The translations under genes were made by a program, and so were the position numbers. The notes under the pieces were generated by a model, which saw nothing but the letters and a program-made list of their open reading frames with translations, searched no databases and was not told the DNA's origin. This document shows, piece after piece, positions 8,994 to 18,273 of a stretch of 64,000 bases of DNA. Every line of letters begins with the position of its first letter. The stretch's first letter is position 1. The DNA comes from Aeriscardovia sp. (GTDB taxonomy: Bacteria; Actinomycetota; Actinomycetes; Actinomycetales; Bifidobacteriaceae), in the NCBI GenBank assembly GCA_017413255.1, contig JAFPUC010000003.1, positions 33,190 through 97,189 of the forward strand, in the 5' to 3' direction.

Positions 8994-9968
8994 TTATCTA
9001 TTTGGCATATTTTTCTTGAGCTCTCTTATTTTCTCAATTATTGTGTCGATAGCTTTTAGGGAATAATACTTTTTTCTAGAGGTTGAAGACTTTGTTGTCG
9101 GATCAAGGTATCTGATGTAGCATAGTTTCCCATCCTTCTCTACTTCTTTTTTAGCCTCAAAGAACTCTTCATTAACTTTGATGTCTGGATCTTTTTTCTT
9201 TATCTCTTTTATAAGATCCGCATAGGACAAAGAATACGACTTTTGAAATTCTTCATCCGATAAGGCAACAGGAATAGCGTTAGGATTATTTTCGTCTATG
9301 GCAGCAACAAGATCTGCATTTTTTAAAGGAGACTTACTTAGATTTATGCTAAAGTCAAAAAAAAGGGATTCCTCTATCCCCTTTTGATGCAAGTCACGAG
9401 CAATCTGGTTGATTTCATCTATAAACTCGTTGTGTTTCCCGTCATAATTTTGTTTTAGGAACTGAGTAGGGTGAAAAGGTAGTTTTATGCCAATAGGAAG
9501 GATGATCAAATCTTTGTTCCCAGCGATTTTTAGATTAAACCATTGGGTTATATAGAAGTTATAGTTTGTAACGGCTTTACTTATCAACATAAAAATTATA
9601 GGGTCCAATTTTTTATCTGCAAAGTGGATATATTGATTTCTGTACTCATCCAGCATTCTAAGATTTTCACAAACTGCTTTAAACTCCCTATTTTTAACGC
9701 TTACTTCTTTTTCAACACTCTCTAATATAGTTGTAAAACTCTTTGTATGCTTTTTTCCTCCCTTTTTATTTTTTTCATATATTCCCTGCTTTCCTATCTT
9801 GGTATATGCATATGCCTTCAGTAGGAGTTCCCATGCATTCAAAACGAGAATGACAGTTGTTTGGTATCGATAGGAAATATGGGGTTTGTTATGAATTTCA
9901 ACCCCTGCCCAGAAGGCAGCTGTAGAAGATTCTAGAAGCAGTTTTTTTACTGCCATTCCTCTTGACAT
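8994..9968 (-). CDS. DUF3644 family protein
   Basis: This 324-residue protein fits the DUF3644 family. Its N-terminal half carries the pattern AAFWAGVEIHNKP, then NAWELLLKAY, then the R-N-x-x-x-H segment EYRNQYIHF near residue 108-116. Family members are frequent in defence islands and some resemble HEPN-like RNases; catalytic activity here is an inference. The ATG at 9968 is preceded by an AGGAA-like ribosome-binding site. The gene is single, AT-rich and apparently intact. Its upstream side holds a purine/pyrimidine-rich dispersed repeat. Confidence 0.75.
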   Translation of the reverse strand: MSRGMAVKKLLLESSTAAFWAGVEIHNKPHISYRYQTTVILVLNAWELLLKAYAYTKIGKQGIYEKNKKGGKKHTKSFTTILESVEKEVSVKNREFKAVCENLRMLDEYRNQYIHFADKKLDPIIFMLISKAVTNYNFYITQWFNLKIAGNKDLIILPIGIKLPFHPTQFLKQNYDGKHNEFIDEINQIARDLHQKGIEESLFFDFSINLSKSPLKNADLVAAIDENNPNAIPVALSDEEFQKSYSLSYADLIKEIKKKDPDIKVNEEFFEAKKEVEKDGKLCYIRYLDPTTKSSTSRKKYYSLKAIDTIIEKIRELKKNMPNR

Positions 9969-10179
9969 TGTAATTTCCTTCCCTAAACAACTTACATGCT
10001 ATAATCTTGACTTAGTAAAATTCGGTTTGTTTATAGTTACTCTGACTGAGAATAAATTTCCGCTTCCGAACTTGCGGGTCTTTTCTTTATCTTTTAATTT
10101 GTCTCTAATGCTTAATTTCAAAGAGGACTTAAGGATAAGTAATACACGTTTATTTTATGGTTGGATTTTGCCGATAGAC

Positions 10180-10303
10180 TAATCTCATTCCCTCTAGCCC
10201 CCTCCCCTTCTCTTCCTTTCCTTCCTATACTTTTTCTAGTGATTGACTGTTTTTCCGCTCTCTCCCGCATAGACTCTTTAACTTCTTCTTCCTTTTCCCG
10301 CAG
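10180..10303 (-). repeat. Dispersed repeat R1, copy 1
   Basis: Read on the minus strand, about 120 purine-rich bases match the plus strand at 58024-58130. The match includes a near-identical core with CAGTCAATCACTAGAAAAAG and a following GGGCTAGAGGGA-like end. A frame runs through this copy (10118-10402), but the match is at DNA level and the other copy has stops. I therefore do not call a gene. Confidence 0.7.
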
Positions 10304-10320
10304 AAATACTAAAACATGAA

Positions 10321-10566
10321 ATGAATAGTTTAACCGAGGAGAAAGAAGGATGGGAGAAAGCGCGAGAAGTAAATATTGATAAGGTAAAAGGGTATAAGAC
10401 AAGTTTGGAAGAAATTAATTCTCATATAAAGAAAGATATGGAATATCTGAGAATCGCGGGGCAACTAAGGGAAAAAGATTTTGAAGTATTGGCTAATACT
10501 GAGGAAGGCATAAGTATGGCTATAGAAGAATTGCCAAAATGGAGAGGGATTTCACAGGCAGACTAA
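10321..10566 (+). CDS. Small charged protein, unknown
   Basis: This 81-residue frame starts at ATG and is rich in Glu and Lys. It would form a mostly helical protein (SLEEINSHIKKDMEYLRI, AIEELPKW). It is convergent with the methylase gene at 10618. No homologue or domain is recognised, and the upstream ribosome-binding site is weak. It could be a genuine small protein or the tail of a lost gene. Confidence 0.4.
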   Translation: MNSLTEEKEGWEKAREVNIDKVKGYKTSLEEINSHIKKDMEYLRIAGQLREKDFEVLANTEEGISMAIEELPKWRGISQAD

Positions 10567-10617
10567 TATAACTTAATAAAAAATCTGCAAAATCTAGGTG
10601 TTTATATGTAAAAGCAT

Positions 10618-12132
10618 TTATGCTATTGAAGCCTTAAAGTTGTCATACATACGGGAAGTTATGTAGGCAGAAAGATTCAGTTCCTGTTCGGTTTCCTGTA
10701 GATCCTTAATATTTAATGTTTCAGTAATTTTTTTAAAGTCGATGCGCTTTAAAACCTTTTTACTCCATGGCCGTTTTGAGTCCAGAAAGGTTATGCTTTT
10801 GAGAAAGGTTTGAACTCTTTTGGAATTTAAAAGCAACATAGCCACATAGGCCGGATCGTATCTATCAAAGGAAATGAAATAGCATGTGTCATCCAGCATC
10901 ACAGCTTTCCCTTCCTTGGAATATAAAAGTGAAAACAGGGGGTTTTTATAAAATCCGCTCACTCCTACTTTGTACTTGGCAAATGAATATCGCCCCACCC
11001 CAAATATTGAAAACGGAGGAGCTCCACTATAAATTGAGCTCTTTCTTTTCTCAAATAGCTCTTTATTTTCTTCCAGATATTGCCATGTTTTTGGATAGTC
11101 AGTCTCTATACGCCAAGTCTCCTCCCTGGGTTTTTTCTGGGTGACTAACACATATCTTGAAAATGAGTGAATAAGGGGCGACTTAAACATGCTGCTTTTA
11201 ATCAGGGGAAAGACGAGGTCTTTTTCGATTTCAACTTTTTTCCCAGAGCTGTTTTGGAGTATTTCATTCTTTTTTATCAGCTCCATTACCTTACTGCAGT
11301 CATGTTTTAGCCCCTGCCTCCATTCAAATGTTGATGTTCCTTCAAAATCTTCGCTGTCCTCTTTTAAGGCGTTAAAGAGCTGCCCATTGTTGTAGTTAAG
11401 TCTTCCTTTTATGTCTTCAGGGGATTTAAAGTCATATAAATTACAAAAGTTTGGGGATGATTTTTCTTTTGATAAACTAACTACCAGAAGGCATGCGCTG
11501 GTGCTCACGCCAAATACTTTATTTGAGTCGAAGTTCAGAATTAGAAATGAAGAAAAATTTATTTCTTCCCTTTTTAGATCCTGAAAAATATTTCTCGCAA
11601 CTGATGACTTACAGAGCATGGCAATGGTTGTTTGTCTGCCTCTCCATTCGCGCGCAAATTTTAAGATTATGTACTCACAGATATCAAAGTCACCGCTTCC
11701 CGTAATGGCCTCAATTCCATTTATTCCTTTAAAATTGGTTTTTGTGGGAAGATTGCCGCCTTTTATAGACGACAAGGTACTACTGCTTGCCCAAGGAGGA
11801 TTTCCGAGAACAAGAACGCTTTCCTTGTTATGTATAAAATTTACAGAAGGAATGTCAAAAACATTAGCATTGACGATATTTACCTTTTCATCACTTATTT
11901 CCTGCCTGCATAGTCTGCAATAGTCTGGGTTGAGTTCTATTCCGCAGTATTCTTTTGCTTCCAGGGCAAGGCTGCTTTTCAGTAAGTTCCCAATTCCGCA
12001 TGTCGGTTCAAGTACCGCAGATGGGTGAAGATTTAAATCATTTTTTAAATACTTGCAAATTTCATCCGCAAATTCAGTTGGAGTTTGATAATCGCCGTAG
12101 GCACGTTTAGCATTCATAGTTAATGATTCCAC
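10618..12132 (-). CDS. N6-adenine DNA methyltransferase of a Type II system
   Basis: This 504-residue gamma-class methylase has YGDYQTP at residues 12-18, the SAM motif EPTCGIG at 42-48 and catalytic NPPW at 111-114. The C-terminal half is likely the DNA-recognition part. It lies 18 bases downstream of the restriction-endonuclease frame at 12151-12801 on the same strand, so the two are an R-M operon. The target sequence cannot be inferred. The gene looks intact, so hosts would still be methylated even if the nuclease is not expressed. Confidence 0.88.
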   Translation of the reverse strand: MESLTMNAKRAYGDYQTPTEFADEICKYLKNDLNLHPSAVLEPTCGIGNLLKSSLALEAKEYCGIELNPDYCRLCRQEISDEKVNIVNANVFDIPSVNFIHNKESVLVLGNPPWASSSTLSSIKGGNLPTKTNFKGINGIEAITGSGDFDICEYIILKFAREWRGRQTTIAMLCKSSVARNIFQDLKREEINFSSFLILNFDSNKVFGVSTSACLLVVSLSKEKSSPNFCNLYDFKSPEDIKGRLNYNNGQLFNALKEDSEDFEGTSTFEWRQGLKHDCSKVMELIKKNEILQNSSGKKVEIEKDLVFPLIKSSMFKSPLIHSFSRYVLVTQKKPREETWRIETDYPKTWQYLEENKELFEKRKSSIYSGAPPFSIFGVGRYSFAKYKVGVSGFYKNPLFSLLYSKEGKAVMLDDTCYFISFDRYDPAYVAMLLLNSKRVQTFLKSITFLDSKRPWSKKVLKRIDFKKITETLNIKDLQETEQELNLSAYITSRMYDNFKASIA

Positions 12133-12150
12133 TGATGTTGTTATTCAGTT

Positions 12151-12801
12151 CTATAACTCTTGAATATTGTAGTCTCCATTGTAGGCATTACTAATGGTTA
12201 AGTAACCCTGTTTTGGAGTATGTGCCAGCACTTCTTCGGCGAGATTATTATAGGTAATTTCATCTCCCGGAAGATTTCTGTCAGACAAAAATCCTATTAT
12301 ATCCTCCTTATTGGCTTCATTTTTTATCATTTCACGTAGTTGTTTTGTAATTGTGAAATCAGCAGTTCTTTCCTTATTTATAAATACGCAATGCGTAAAT
12401 TTTAATACGCAATTATCGCTCACATCTTTTTTCTCATAAATGAATATAAGCAAGTTATAGCCTAGCCCATAAATTTTTTGTCTAGCACTTTGGAAAGGGC
12501 AGCTTGATTGTGGTTGACTGGCTGAAGTGACTTTTATGTCAGTTTGAATGGAATTTGCTGGGAGATCGATTCCTTTTGCACTGTTCCCAATTTCTACTTT
12601 GTAATTTGAGTCTAAAAATTGTTGAAACTTATGTTCTATATATGTACCTATAGCCTTGCCGTCTGTTACCCCTATAAGCTCGTTATGATTTAAATTACTC
12701 TCTATTTTGCAAAATTGTACTGCCGATTTAACTAGACCATCTATTGTTAATATTGGCTTTATTAAATTGCACCTTTTATTTTTTTGTTTGATTATGTGGC
12801 T
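12151..12801 (-). pseudogene. Type II restriction endonuclease lacking a start codon
   Basis: The frame is open from just after a TAG at 12802-12804 to the stop at 12151, about 216 codons. It reads as a PD-(D/E)XK restriction enzyme: GVTDGKAIGTYIEHKF, then GNSAKGIDLP, then DIKVTSASQPQSSCPF, then a hydrophobic GYNLLIFIYEK. The D in GIDLP and the D-x-K in DIKVT are the expected catalytic residues. No ATG, GTG or TTG occurs until TTG 12453, which lies after the catalytic motifs. Starting there would give a useless 100-residue piece. It may have lost its start, use ATA/ATT, or be a silenced nuclease beside its live methylase. Confidence 0.78.
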
Positions 12802-13035
12802 CTATAAGGACTGTACAAAGTCTATAGTTATGAATTTAAAGTACTTAAAAAATAATTTTTATATTTTAAATTATTGCTTTTAAAGAGGGGTACGATATTC
12901 TAATAGAAATCAGTCAAAGCATTAAACGTAGCAAAAAAGATTCATGGTTGCACTGCATATTTTCCATTTAAGGCAATAGGGTGTTTTGAGAAATTTTAAA
13001 ATAGATGTGAATTAAGATTAAGGGAGAAGTTTTTA

Positions 13036-13271
13036 GTGGATCTATATGGCATCTTAAAGAAAGAAAAAGAATGCACCTTATCAGGAGGAATCTACAATTA
13101 CATAAGGTTTGCTTCACTTACAACTCCAATCGAATTGAAGGAAATCTGCTTAGTGAGAAACAGGTCCGTCATATTTATGAAGGTGGCCTTGTAATTTCAG
13201 GCGCATCTCAGGTAAGTTTCAATAATCTTTTAGAATCGCGTTTTCATAAATCATTACCTTTCTCAAAATAA
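13036..13271 (+). pseudogene. Fic family relic, N-terminal fragment
   Basis: Two adjacent frames together match residues 63-130 of the intact Fic protein at 56990. First comes a GTG-started piece with LKKEKECTLSGGIYNYI. After a frameshift comes FTYNSNRIEGNLLSEKQV, which carries the inhibitory motif SNRIEG. The rest of the Fic core is absent. Upstream is AT-rich and a promoter is not obvious. Confidence 0.8.
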
Positions 13272-13760
13272 CTTTTAGGGAGGTTAATGGTAAGGGGAGG
13301 GAATTGTCTTTTAGCTTTCTTCTGCCGGCGCGCTTAAAAGCTGTCGATAAGGCTTGCCATGTATGACCCGATTTAAAAGCACACTTACTTCTTCTTTTTT
13401 CGGCAAGTTGTTTAGCCTACCTGCTTTTGCAGCTTTTCTGTTATAAAAAATCCCCGAAGTTTATCCCTTATAGCTCATAAGAGGGGATTTGGTACAGCAT
13501 AATTCAATACCGGATAACTTAAGTGCTGAAATAAATTTTCAATACCACAATTATATTTGCTTTTGACATGATATTAGAAACATAACGACCTACGAAAAAC
13601 TGTATAGTGTTAAGATGAAAAATCGTTTATACGTACACACGTATATTTTCCTTAAATAAAAGGCCTGCCGCATAAGTCCTTTATTGTTATTGAGGTTGGA
13701 TAAAGCATTCTATGTATTTCAAGATATGACTAAACTTCCCTAGGAAGGCTGGATTTCAGT
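13272..13760. other. Intergenic stretch with a TACG palindrome
   Basis: This spacer holds a weak inverted repeat AAATCCCC ... GGGGATTT (about 13446-13491), a possible terminator. An imperfect TACG palindrome TTTATACGTACACACGTATA lies at 13626-13645. No gene is recognised. Confidence 0.55.
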
Positions 13761-15032
13761 CTAATCTTTCAAAACTCCTATAGGCACTACATAAACTCCA
13801 TCGCTTCTTTTGTAGGCATAAGGATAAGTCCCGGTAAGAACCATAAGGAAAGAGGGGGGATTCATGTTATCGGTATCAATTTTGCCGGAAATTTTAATTA
13901 GAGTATTCGCGCCTTTTTCTATAGCCTTTTCGTTACCAAGTTTAACTTCGATCAGGCCATACTTCCCATTATTCAGGTGCACGACTGCATCGCATTCTAG
14001 ACCAGCTTGAGTGCGGAAGTGATGGATAGTTCCATTTAATGGTTGTGCATACACTCTCAAGTCGCGTATGCACAGAGTTTCAAATATAAATCCGAGCGTA
14101 TTTAAATCATTCATAAGATCCTGAGGTCCAGCTTCAAGCGCGGCTGCGGCAATGGAAGGATCTACAAAGTAATGGGTATCAGATTGCCGAATTGCGGTTT
14201 TTGACCGCAACTTTGGATTCCATGCATCGCTGTTTTCTATGATAAATATCTCTTCCAGGGCTTTTGTATAGGCCAGAAATGTCGGCCTGCTTATTTGTAT
14301 TCCATAATTCATTTCCAGATCTTGAATGATGGTTGAATTTGGCGTTGAGGTGCCTTGGTTTCTTGCCAGAGACCGCAATAGCATTTGAATTCGTATAAGG
14401 CTTTTTAACTTTCTATTGACTCGATTAGCATCAAACTTAATGATGGTATCCAGATAATCGCGCGCATATCCTAGAGCTTCTTCTTTATTCAGCGAAAGAC
14501 TCCTTGGCCACCCTCCCCGACAAGCTAAATATGCAATATCCTCTAAAGTAAGCTTATTTTCTATAAAAATTTCTTCTTTAACGTTACCGGAAAATAGCGC
14601 AGATAGGCTTACTTTCCCAGAGGAATCTCCAGATTCCCAGAGGCTCATCGGGCGCATTTTAATCCAAGCAAACTGGCCTGCACCTGTGTGATGGATTTCT
14701 GATCTATCTGGCGGGACTGCAGATCCTGTTAAGATAAATCTCCCCGGCTCAGGATGTTCATCAACATTATGACGAACTGCATCCCAAATTTTTGGCGCTA
14801 ATTGCCATTCATCTATCATGTGAGGAAATGGTCCGGTAAGTAGTGCGTTAGGGTTATTTTCGGCTACATTGAGGGCTAGGGCATCATCTAAAGTAATGCT
14901 GCTTTTAGCATATTTTTTGCACGTAGTAGTTTTTCCGCATGCTTTTGTTCCTTCTACTAAAACAGCACCTTCGCGTCTGAGGCCACTTTCCAATACTTTT
15001 TCAATTATTCTAGGTTTATAGTCCACCCTCAA
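13761..15032 (-). CDS. DUF4143-type AAA ATPase, subfamily A
   Basis: This 423-residue paralogue of the gene at 957 has Walker A GTKACGKTT (about residues 29-37), the DEWQ motif near residue 75, and the C-terminal VEVK with preceding ECDAVVH. These three motifs are retained in all subfamily A copies, so it is probably functional. It is followed on its promoter side by a pair of 23-bp-spaced repeats at 15052-15095. It stands alone. Function is unknown, as for the family. Confidence 0.9.
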   Translation of the reverse strand: MRVDYKPRIIEKVLESGLRREGAVLVEGTKACGKTTTCKKYAKSSITLDDALALNVAENNPNALLTGPFPHMIDEWQLAPKIWDAVRHNVDEHPEPGRFILTGSAVPPDRSEIHHTGAGQFAWIKMRPMSLWESGDSSGKVSLSALFSGNVKEEIFIENKLTLEDIAYLACRGGWPRSLSLNKEEALGYARDYLDTIIKFDANRVNRKLKSLIRIQMLLRSLARNQGTSTPNSTIIQDLEMNYGIQISRPTFLAYTKALEEIFIIENSDAWNPKLRSKTAIRQSDTHYFVDPSIAAAALEAGPQDLMNDLNTLGFIFETLCIRDLRVYAQPLNGTIHHFRTQAGLECDAVVHLNNGKYGLIEVKLGNEKAIEKGANTLIKISGKIDTDNMNPPSFLMVLTGTYPYAYKRSDGVYVVPIGVLKD

Positions 15033-15051
15033 TATTCTTTCACCGGTGTAA

Positions 15052-15095
15052 TTTTTACAAAATATGTAAAATACATTTTACAAAATATGTAAAAT
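15052..15095 (-). promoter_or_regulatory. Two palindromic repeats, 23-bp spacing
   Basis: TTTTACAAAATATGTAAAAT occurs twice with equivalent bases exactly 23 bp apart (TAC at 15056 and 15079). Each copy is itself an inverted repeat, TTTACA/TGTAAA. The pair ends about 20 bases before the ATPase start at 15032. It is a likely operator specific to that gene. Confidence 0.8.
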
Positions 15096-15435
15096 TTGAT
15101 GCTTATATCCAGAACTTTTGCTTTATGTCGGATTAAAAGTGGTTTTGGGCCTATTGTGTAATGTAATAAAATCGCAATTTTTCTTGTGTGTTGAATTAAT
15201 TAAGGGCTTTATAGGGAACTGTCCAAAATCCCTTCTTAGGCAATCTCTTACCTCATATAATTAATCGAAATATCCCTCATCTTTATCTATTCCTGGAGTA
15301 TTCAAACTTTTCGGCAATGTTTTTTATTCCAGGATAAAAGCCTTCATCTAATCAAAAAGTAACTAATCAACTAACTCTTATTAGTGTGAGAAACTTAATT
15401 AAGAACAATTTTTTATGTAAAGTAAAGTGAAGGAT
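15096..15435. other. AT-rich intergenic stretch
   Basis: I see no gene. It holds the upstream sequences of the ATPase and the 3' flank of the 124-residue gene. No clear hairpin or promoter could be defined. Confidence 0.5.
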
Positions 15436-15810
15436 TTAAATCTCTAAAATCCTTTCTGCACCCTCCGGCAGTTTTTGTTTTTCCTTCTCTACCAATTCAG
15501 CTACAATTCTTACCATAGATTCCATTAAACCTTTATGTAATTCCGAACGAAGATAGTTGCTGACTCCATTCCTGCCCATAAGCATGGTCATTTCTCTAAG
15601 CCTTTGGTAGCACTCAACGTCTTCTTCGCCTAAAAGTGAAAAAGCATAGGGCTCTAGCCTGTCTTCCTTAGCCTTAGTCATGTCGGCATCCCTAATGATT
15701 TCCCGCAGCATGTGGGAGAGGGGTTGGCGGGTTATTTCTATGTTCCATGATTTTAAATATTTGGGCAGAACCAAATTTACTGCCACCCTATCTCTTCCTA
15801 TTTCGCTCAT
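15436..15810 (-). CDS. Hypothetical protein, 124 aa
   Basis: The protein starts at an ATG with AAGGAAATTAG just upstream, a plausible ribosome-binding site. It is charged and helical, with VNLVLPKYLKSWNIEI near the N terminus, followed by SHMLREIIRDADM and a C-terminal helix VAELVEKEKQKLPEG. That arrangement could be a small DNA-binding or ribbon-helix-helix-like protein, but I do not recognise the family. No neighbours share its strand. Confidence 0.55.
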   Translation of the reverse strand: MSEIGRDRVAVNLVLPKYLKSWNIEITRQPLSHMLREIIRDADMTKAKEDRLEPYAFSLLGEEDVECYQRLREMTMLMGRNGVSNYLRSELHKGLMESMVRIVAELVEKEKQKLPEGAERILEI

Positions 15811-16979
15811 CTAATTTCCTTTTTTTCCAATTACGTGTTAGTTAAAATCCTAATTTTCAATATGGCAATATTCAATGTCTCATTTGGGCGATTTTCTGTC
15901 TTCGCAGCTTTGCAGATGTACGGTACGTGCCTTCAGAAGCTAAAGGGGAGGGTACGCAGGATGGCCGCTGCTCTCACTACTCCTATTCTGGGCCTATCGC
16001 TTCATATACGGCATCTAAGCTCCACCTTCGCGTGACAACAGGATCTTGAAACCCGCTGCCAGCCAGAGAAACCTTGCGGATCAGGTTCTGCAGTGTGTAA
16101 AGGACATTCGTGTCGATGCCTTGGGGATGGATCCTATGCTGTAAAAGTCTTGGAAGGACGATATAAGGGCATTTGCAAAATATCTGTAAGGGGAACAACA
16201 GATACTCTCTTCAACGAGCATTTGGATGTTCTCAATACTTTGGAAATTTGTCAGCCTCATAAATGTCTTTTATCTGCCTCAGACTCCTTCCTTTACGACA
16301 AAGCAATAGGAAGCCCGCCCTGTGGGGGATGGGGGGATATGGAGAGGCATAGGCTCTTTTAAAGCGGAAATATCCGTGGTAGTACGTAAAGGAAATCTAC
16401 TCCCTCTTTCTTTTGTGAGCCTTTTCTGTTTTAAGACTATGTTGCCCTCTCTGCTTTCTTATTCTTGTCACTCTCCCCTGCCTGCATTTGCGTTCCAAGC
16501 TTCGGGAAATCCTCCTTGGGCATGTGAAGATAGGGGAAATTCTCATTTTTCTTTCTCGCTTTTCCCACGGATTAGTTTTGGCTATTTCAATCTTTCGATT
16601 GTCACTTTGGAGCGCTGCAGCGAAGGGGAGGCATTAACCAACGCCATCAAAATCCGGAATGGATTTAAGCCTCCGGAAAATGTTGCAGCGCAAGGAAACA
16701 CAAAATCCTGTGAGTTGTTTTCATTGGCTCAGGGGGAAATTTTAAATGGTTCTTAAAATAGCATCGCTTCGGAAAGGGGGGAATATTCCCGGGCCCTTCC
16801 GAGCTAAGTAAAAGACGCTGGGGAATGAAGCCGACAAGTGACTGGCCTTTAACTGGCGGCAACAAGCTCTTTATCTGTGCAGGAAGCCTTGAAGTGAAGA
16901 ATATGGGGGATACTCTAAAGATTTTTCCGTGTCGCATTCCAAGGCTTTGTGGTCCATGGGTTGGCCTATAAGGTAGTCT
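15811..16979. other. Gene-poor stretch with a possible transposase relic
   Basis: More than 1.1 kb lacks a convincing gene. From 16043 a plus-strand frame reads ILKPAASQRNLADQVLQCVK, then DIRVDALGMDP. Shifted frames to about 16300 read LFNEHLDVLNTLEICQPHK. Together these vaguely recall the start of an IS3-type transposase (V..IR...P.mG and the kYpNL.k segment), broken by several frameshifts. I hold this weakly. Longer frames at 16322-16756 and 16665-16937 look like chance. Confidence 0.3.
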
Positions 16980-17282
16980 TTAGCCAATGTAGCCGTCCAA
17001 ATCTTGCTGGATTTGGAGCCTTTTGGCCTCTTCGCCATTTTCCTTTATAACTTCATCCCGCAGGAACTCCAGATGACTTTCGTCCCTCTCTTCATGCTCG
17101 AAGCTGTAAAATTCCTCCATAATTTTATGAAATGAGGTTCCCACGCTCGCCACTAAAGATAGGTTATAGGGTATAGTCTTTTTGCATACGTAGTTTGCAG
17201 GATAGGAGATGTCAGCATGCCTGGTGCCTGTAAGCTTATCTCTTAAATAACTCTGAATGCGTTCCCAAACGGTAGAGCACAA
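16980..17282 (-). CDS. Hypothetical protein, up to 100 aa
   Basis: The frame is open for 100 codons. Its first part overlaps the end of the YafQ toxin frame in another register, so the true start is probably inside, perhaps a GTG in LVASVGTSF. The C-terminal half (KIMEEFYSFEHEERDESHLEFLRDE in part) is acidic and helical. No family is recognised. It may be a real gene following the toxin-antitoxin pair or a relic. Confidence 0.35.
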   Translation of the reverse strand: MCSTVWERIQSYLRDKLTGTRHADISYPANYVCKKTIPYNLSLVASVGTSFHKIMEEFYSFEHEERDESHLEFLRDEVIKENGEEAKRLQIQQDLDGYIG

Positions 17283-17517
17283 GACTTAGAATCTTTTTGT
17301 CAATTTCATAGATCAGCAGCCAATCTGATTCAATATGGCACTCTCGCGTCCCTTTATACTTGCCCTCTAAACTATGATCGGAATAGCTTGCATCGAGGGA
17401 AGAATTACTGGCAAGGATCTTCACGGTCTCAAAAAGCTTGTCTAGATCCTTATGCTGTCTTTATTCCAGTTTCAAATCCTTTTCAAATTGGCTTGTAAAT
17501 TTTATTTCATAGCTCAT
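17236..17517 (-). pseudogene. yafQ: YafQ-type mRNA interferase toxin with nonsense codon
   Basis: The 94-codon frame begins with ATG at 17517, overlapping the antitoxin stop as ATGA. It matches YafQ of the RelE superfamily: FTSQFEKDLK, then HKDLDKL, YSDHSLEGKYKG, HIESDWLLIY and GTHSELF, which keeps the C-terminal catalytic histidine. Codon 19 is TAA (17461-17463), exactly where E. coli YafQ has an amide or lysine residue. Unless this stop is read through or an internal GTG at 17424 is used, no full toxin is made. Everything else in the frame is intact, so the mutation is probably recent. Confidence 0.85.
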
Positions 17518-17786
17518 ACCCCAAGGGCTTCCTTGAGATCGTTTATATTTTTATACCCCTTGATATTCTTGTCATAAGCAATGCGCCTACCTTCTTCGAT
17601 TGCGGCAGCAGTAACATCATTAGGAATGTCCAGCTTTAGCGCGAAAGGGATGCCATTTTCCCTTATCGCAGTTCTGAGAAATATATTGACTGCGGTCGTC
17701 ATATTCAATCCTAGGCTGGAAAAAATAGCATCTGCCTGGTCCTTAATTTCCTTATCCATTCTGATATTGAGGTTTGTAGTTGTCAT
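17514..17786 (-). CDS. dinJ: DinJ/RelB-type antitoxin
   Basis: The 90-residue protein has the ribbon-helix-helix N terminus of the RelB/DinJ family: NLNIRMDKEIKDQADAIF, then LGLNMTTAVNIFLRTAI and GIPFAL. The ATG at 17786 is chosen over longer frames because it begins the conserved strand and has AAGGCGG upstream. It overlaps the YafQ start by four bases, the usual arrangement for this pair. It would bind the toxin and repress its own promoter. The partner toxin is interrupted by a stop codon, so the antitoxin may now be an orphan. Confidence 0.92.
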   Translation of the reverse strand: MTTTNLNIRMDKEIKDQADAIFSSLGLNMTTAVNIFLRTAIRENGIPFALKLDIPNDVTAAAIEEGRRIAYDKNIKGYKNINDLKEALGV

Positions 17787-18273
17787 CTTGAAGCCGCCTT
17801 TGAAGTAAATATATATATTAAATTCGTTTATTATCAACATAATAGCATTATGTTTTAAACTTATCTTCCTCATTTCCACGATGAGAATAACCGGAAATGT
17901 TTTTAGAAAATAAGATCTTGTCAACCTCCTAATTGTCCTGGTGGCTTGTAAATACCTTATTTTTGGTAGGCATAAAAAATTGCTCCCATAGCACTCCAAG
18001 AAACTGCCTTTAATTTCATCCGGAAGGCATATAAGGGTGATTTTTATAGAAGAATCATGGGAGAGGCGCATTTCCGGTCATAACCTATATCTTTTTAAAC
18101 CTTCATATAGGTAGATCTAATGGCCATTGGGATAGGCAGATCTTAATATTTTAGCGCATCGGCCTCAGCTCCTTCATAGGACAAATAAAGGCTGTTGGAT
18201 TTTGGGGCAACGCAGGTGCAAGTCACAACTTCAGGTGGAGACCCTTGCCATAAAAAGATATCAAGTTTAAATA
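17787..18273. other. Promoter side of the dinJ-yafQ operon, no gene
   Basis: A frame continues upstream of dinJ to 18071, but its product looks like translated noncoding sequence. The stretch presumably includes the operon promoter and the 3' flank of the AlbA_2 gene. No distinct operator palindrome was identified. Confidence 0.45.

Noticed and set aside
10118..10402. 94-aa minus-strand ORF through repeat R1
   Set aside because: The sequence is conserved as DNA, but the other R1 copy has stops in the same register. The product is of low complexity.
16322..16937. Long overlapping ORFs on both strands
   Set aside because: Products have no domain character or start context. They look like chance frames in GC-richer spacer DNA.
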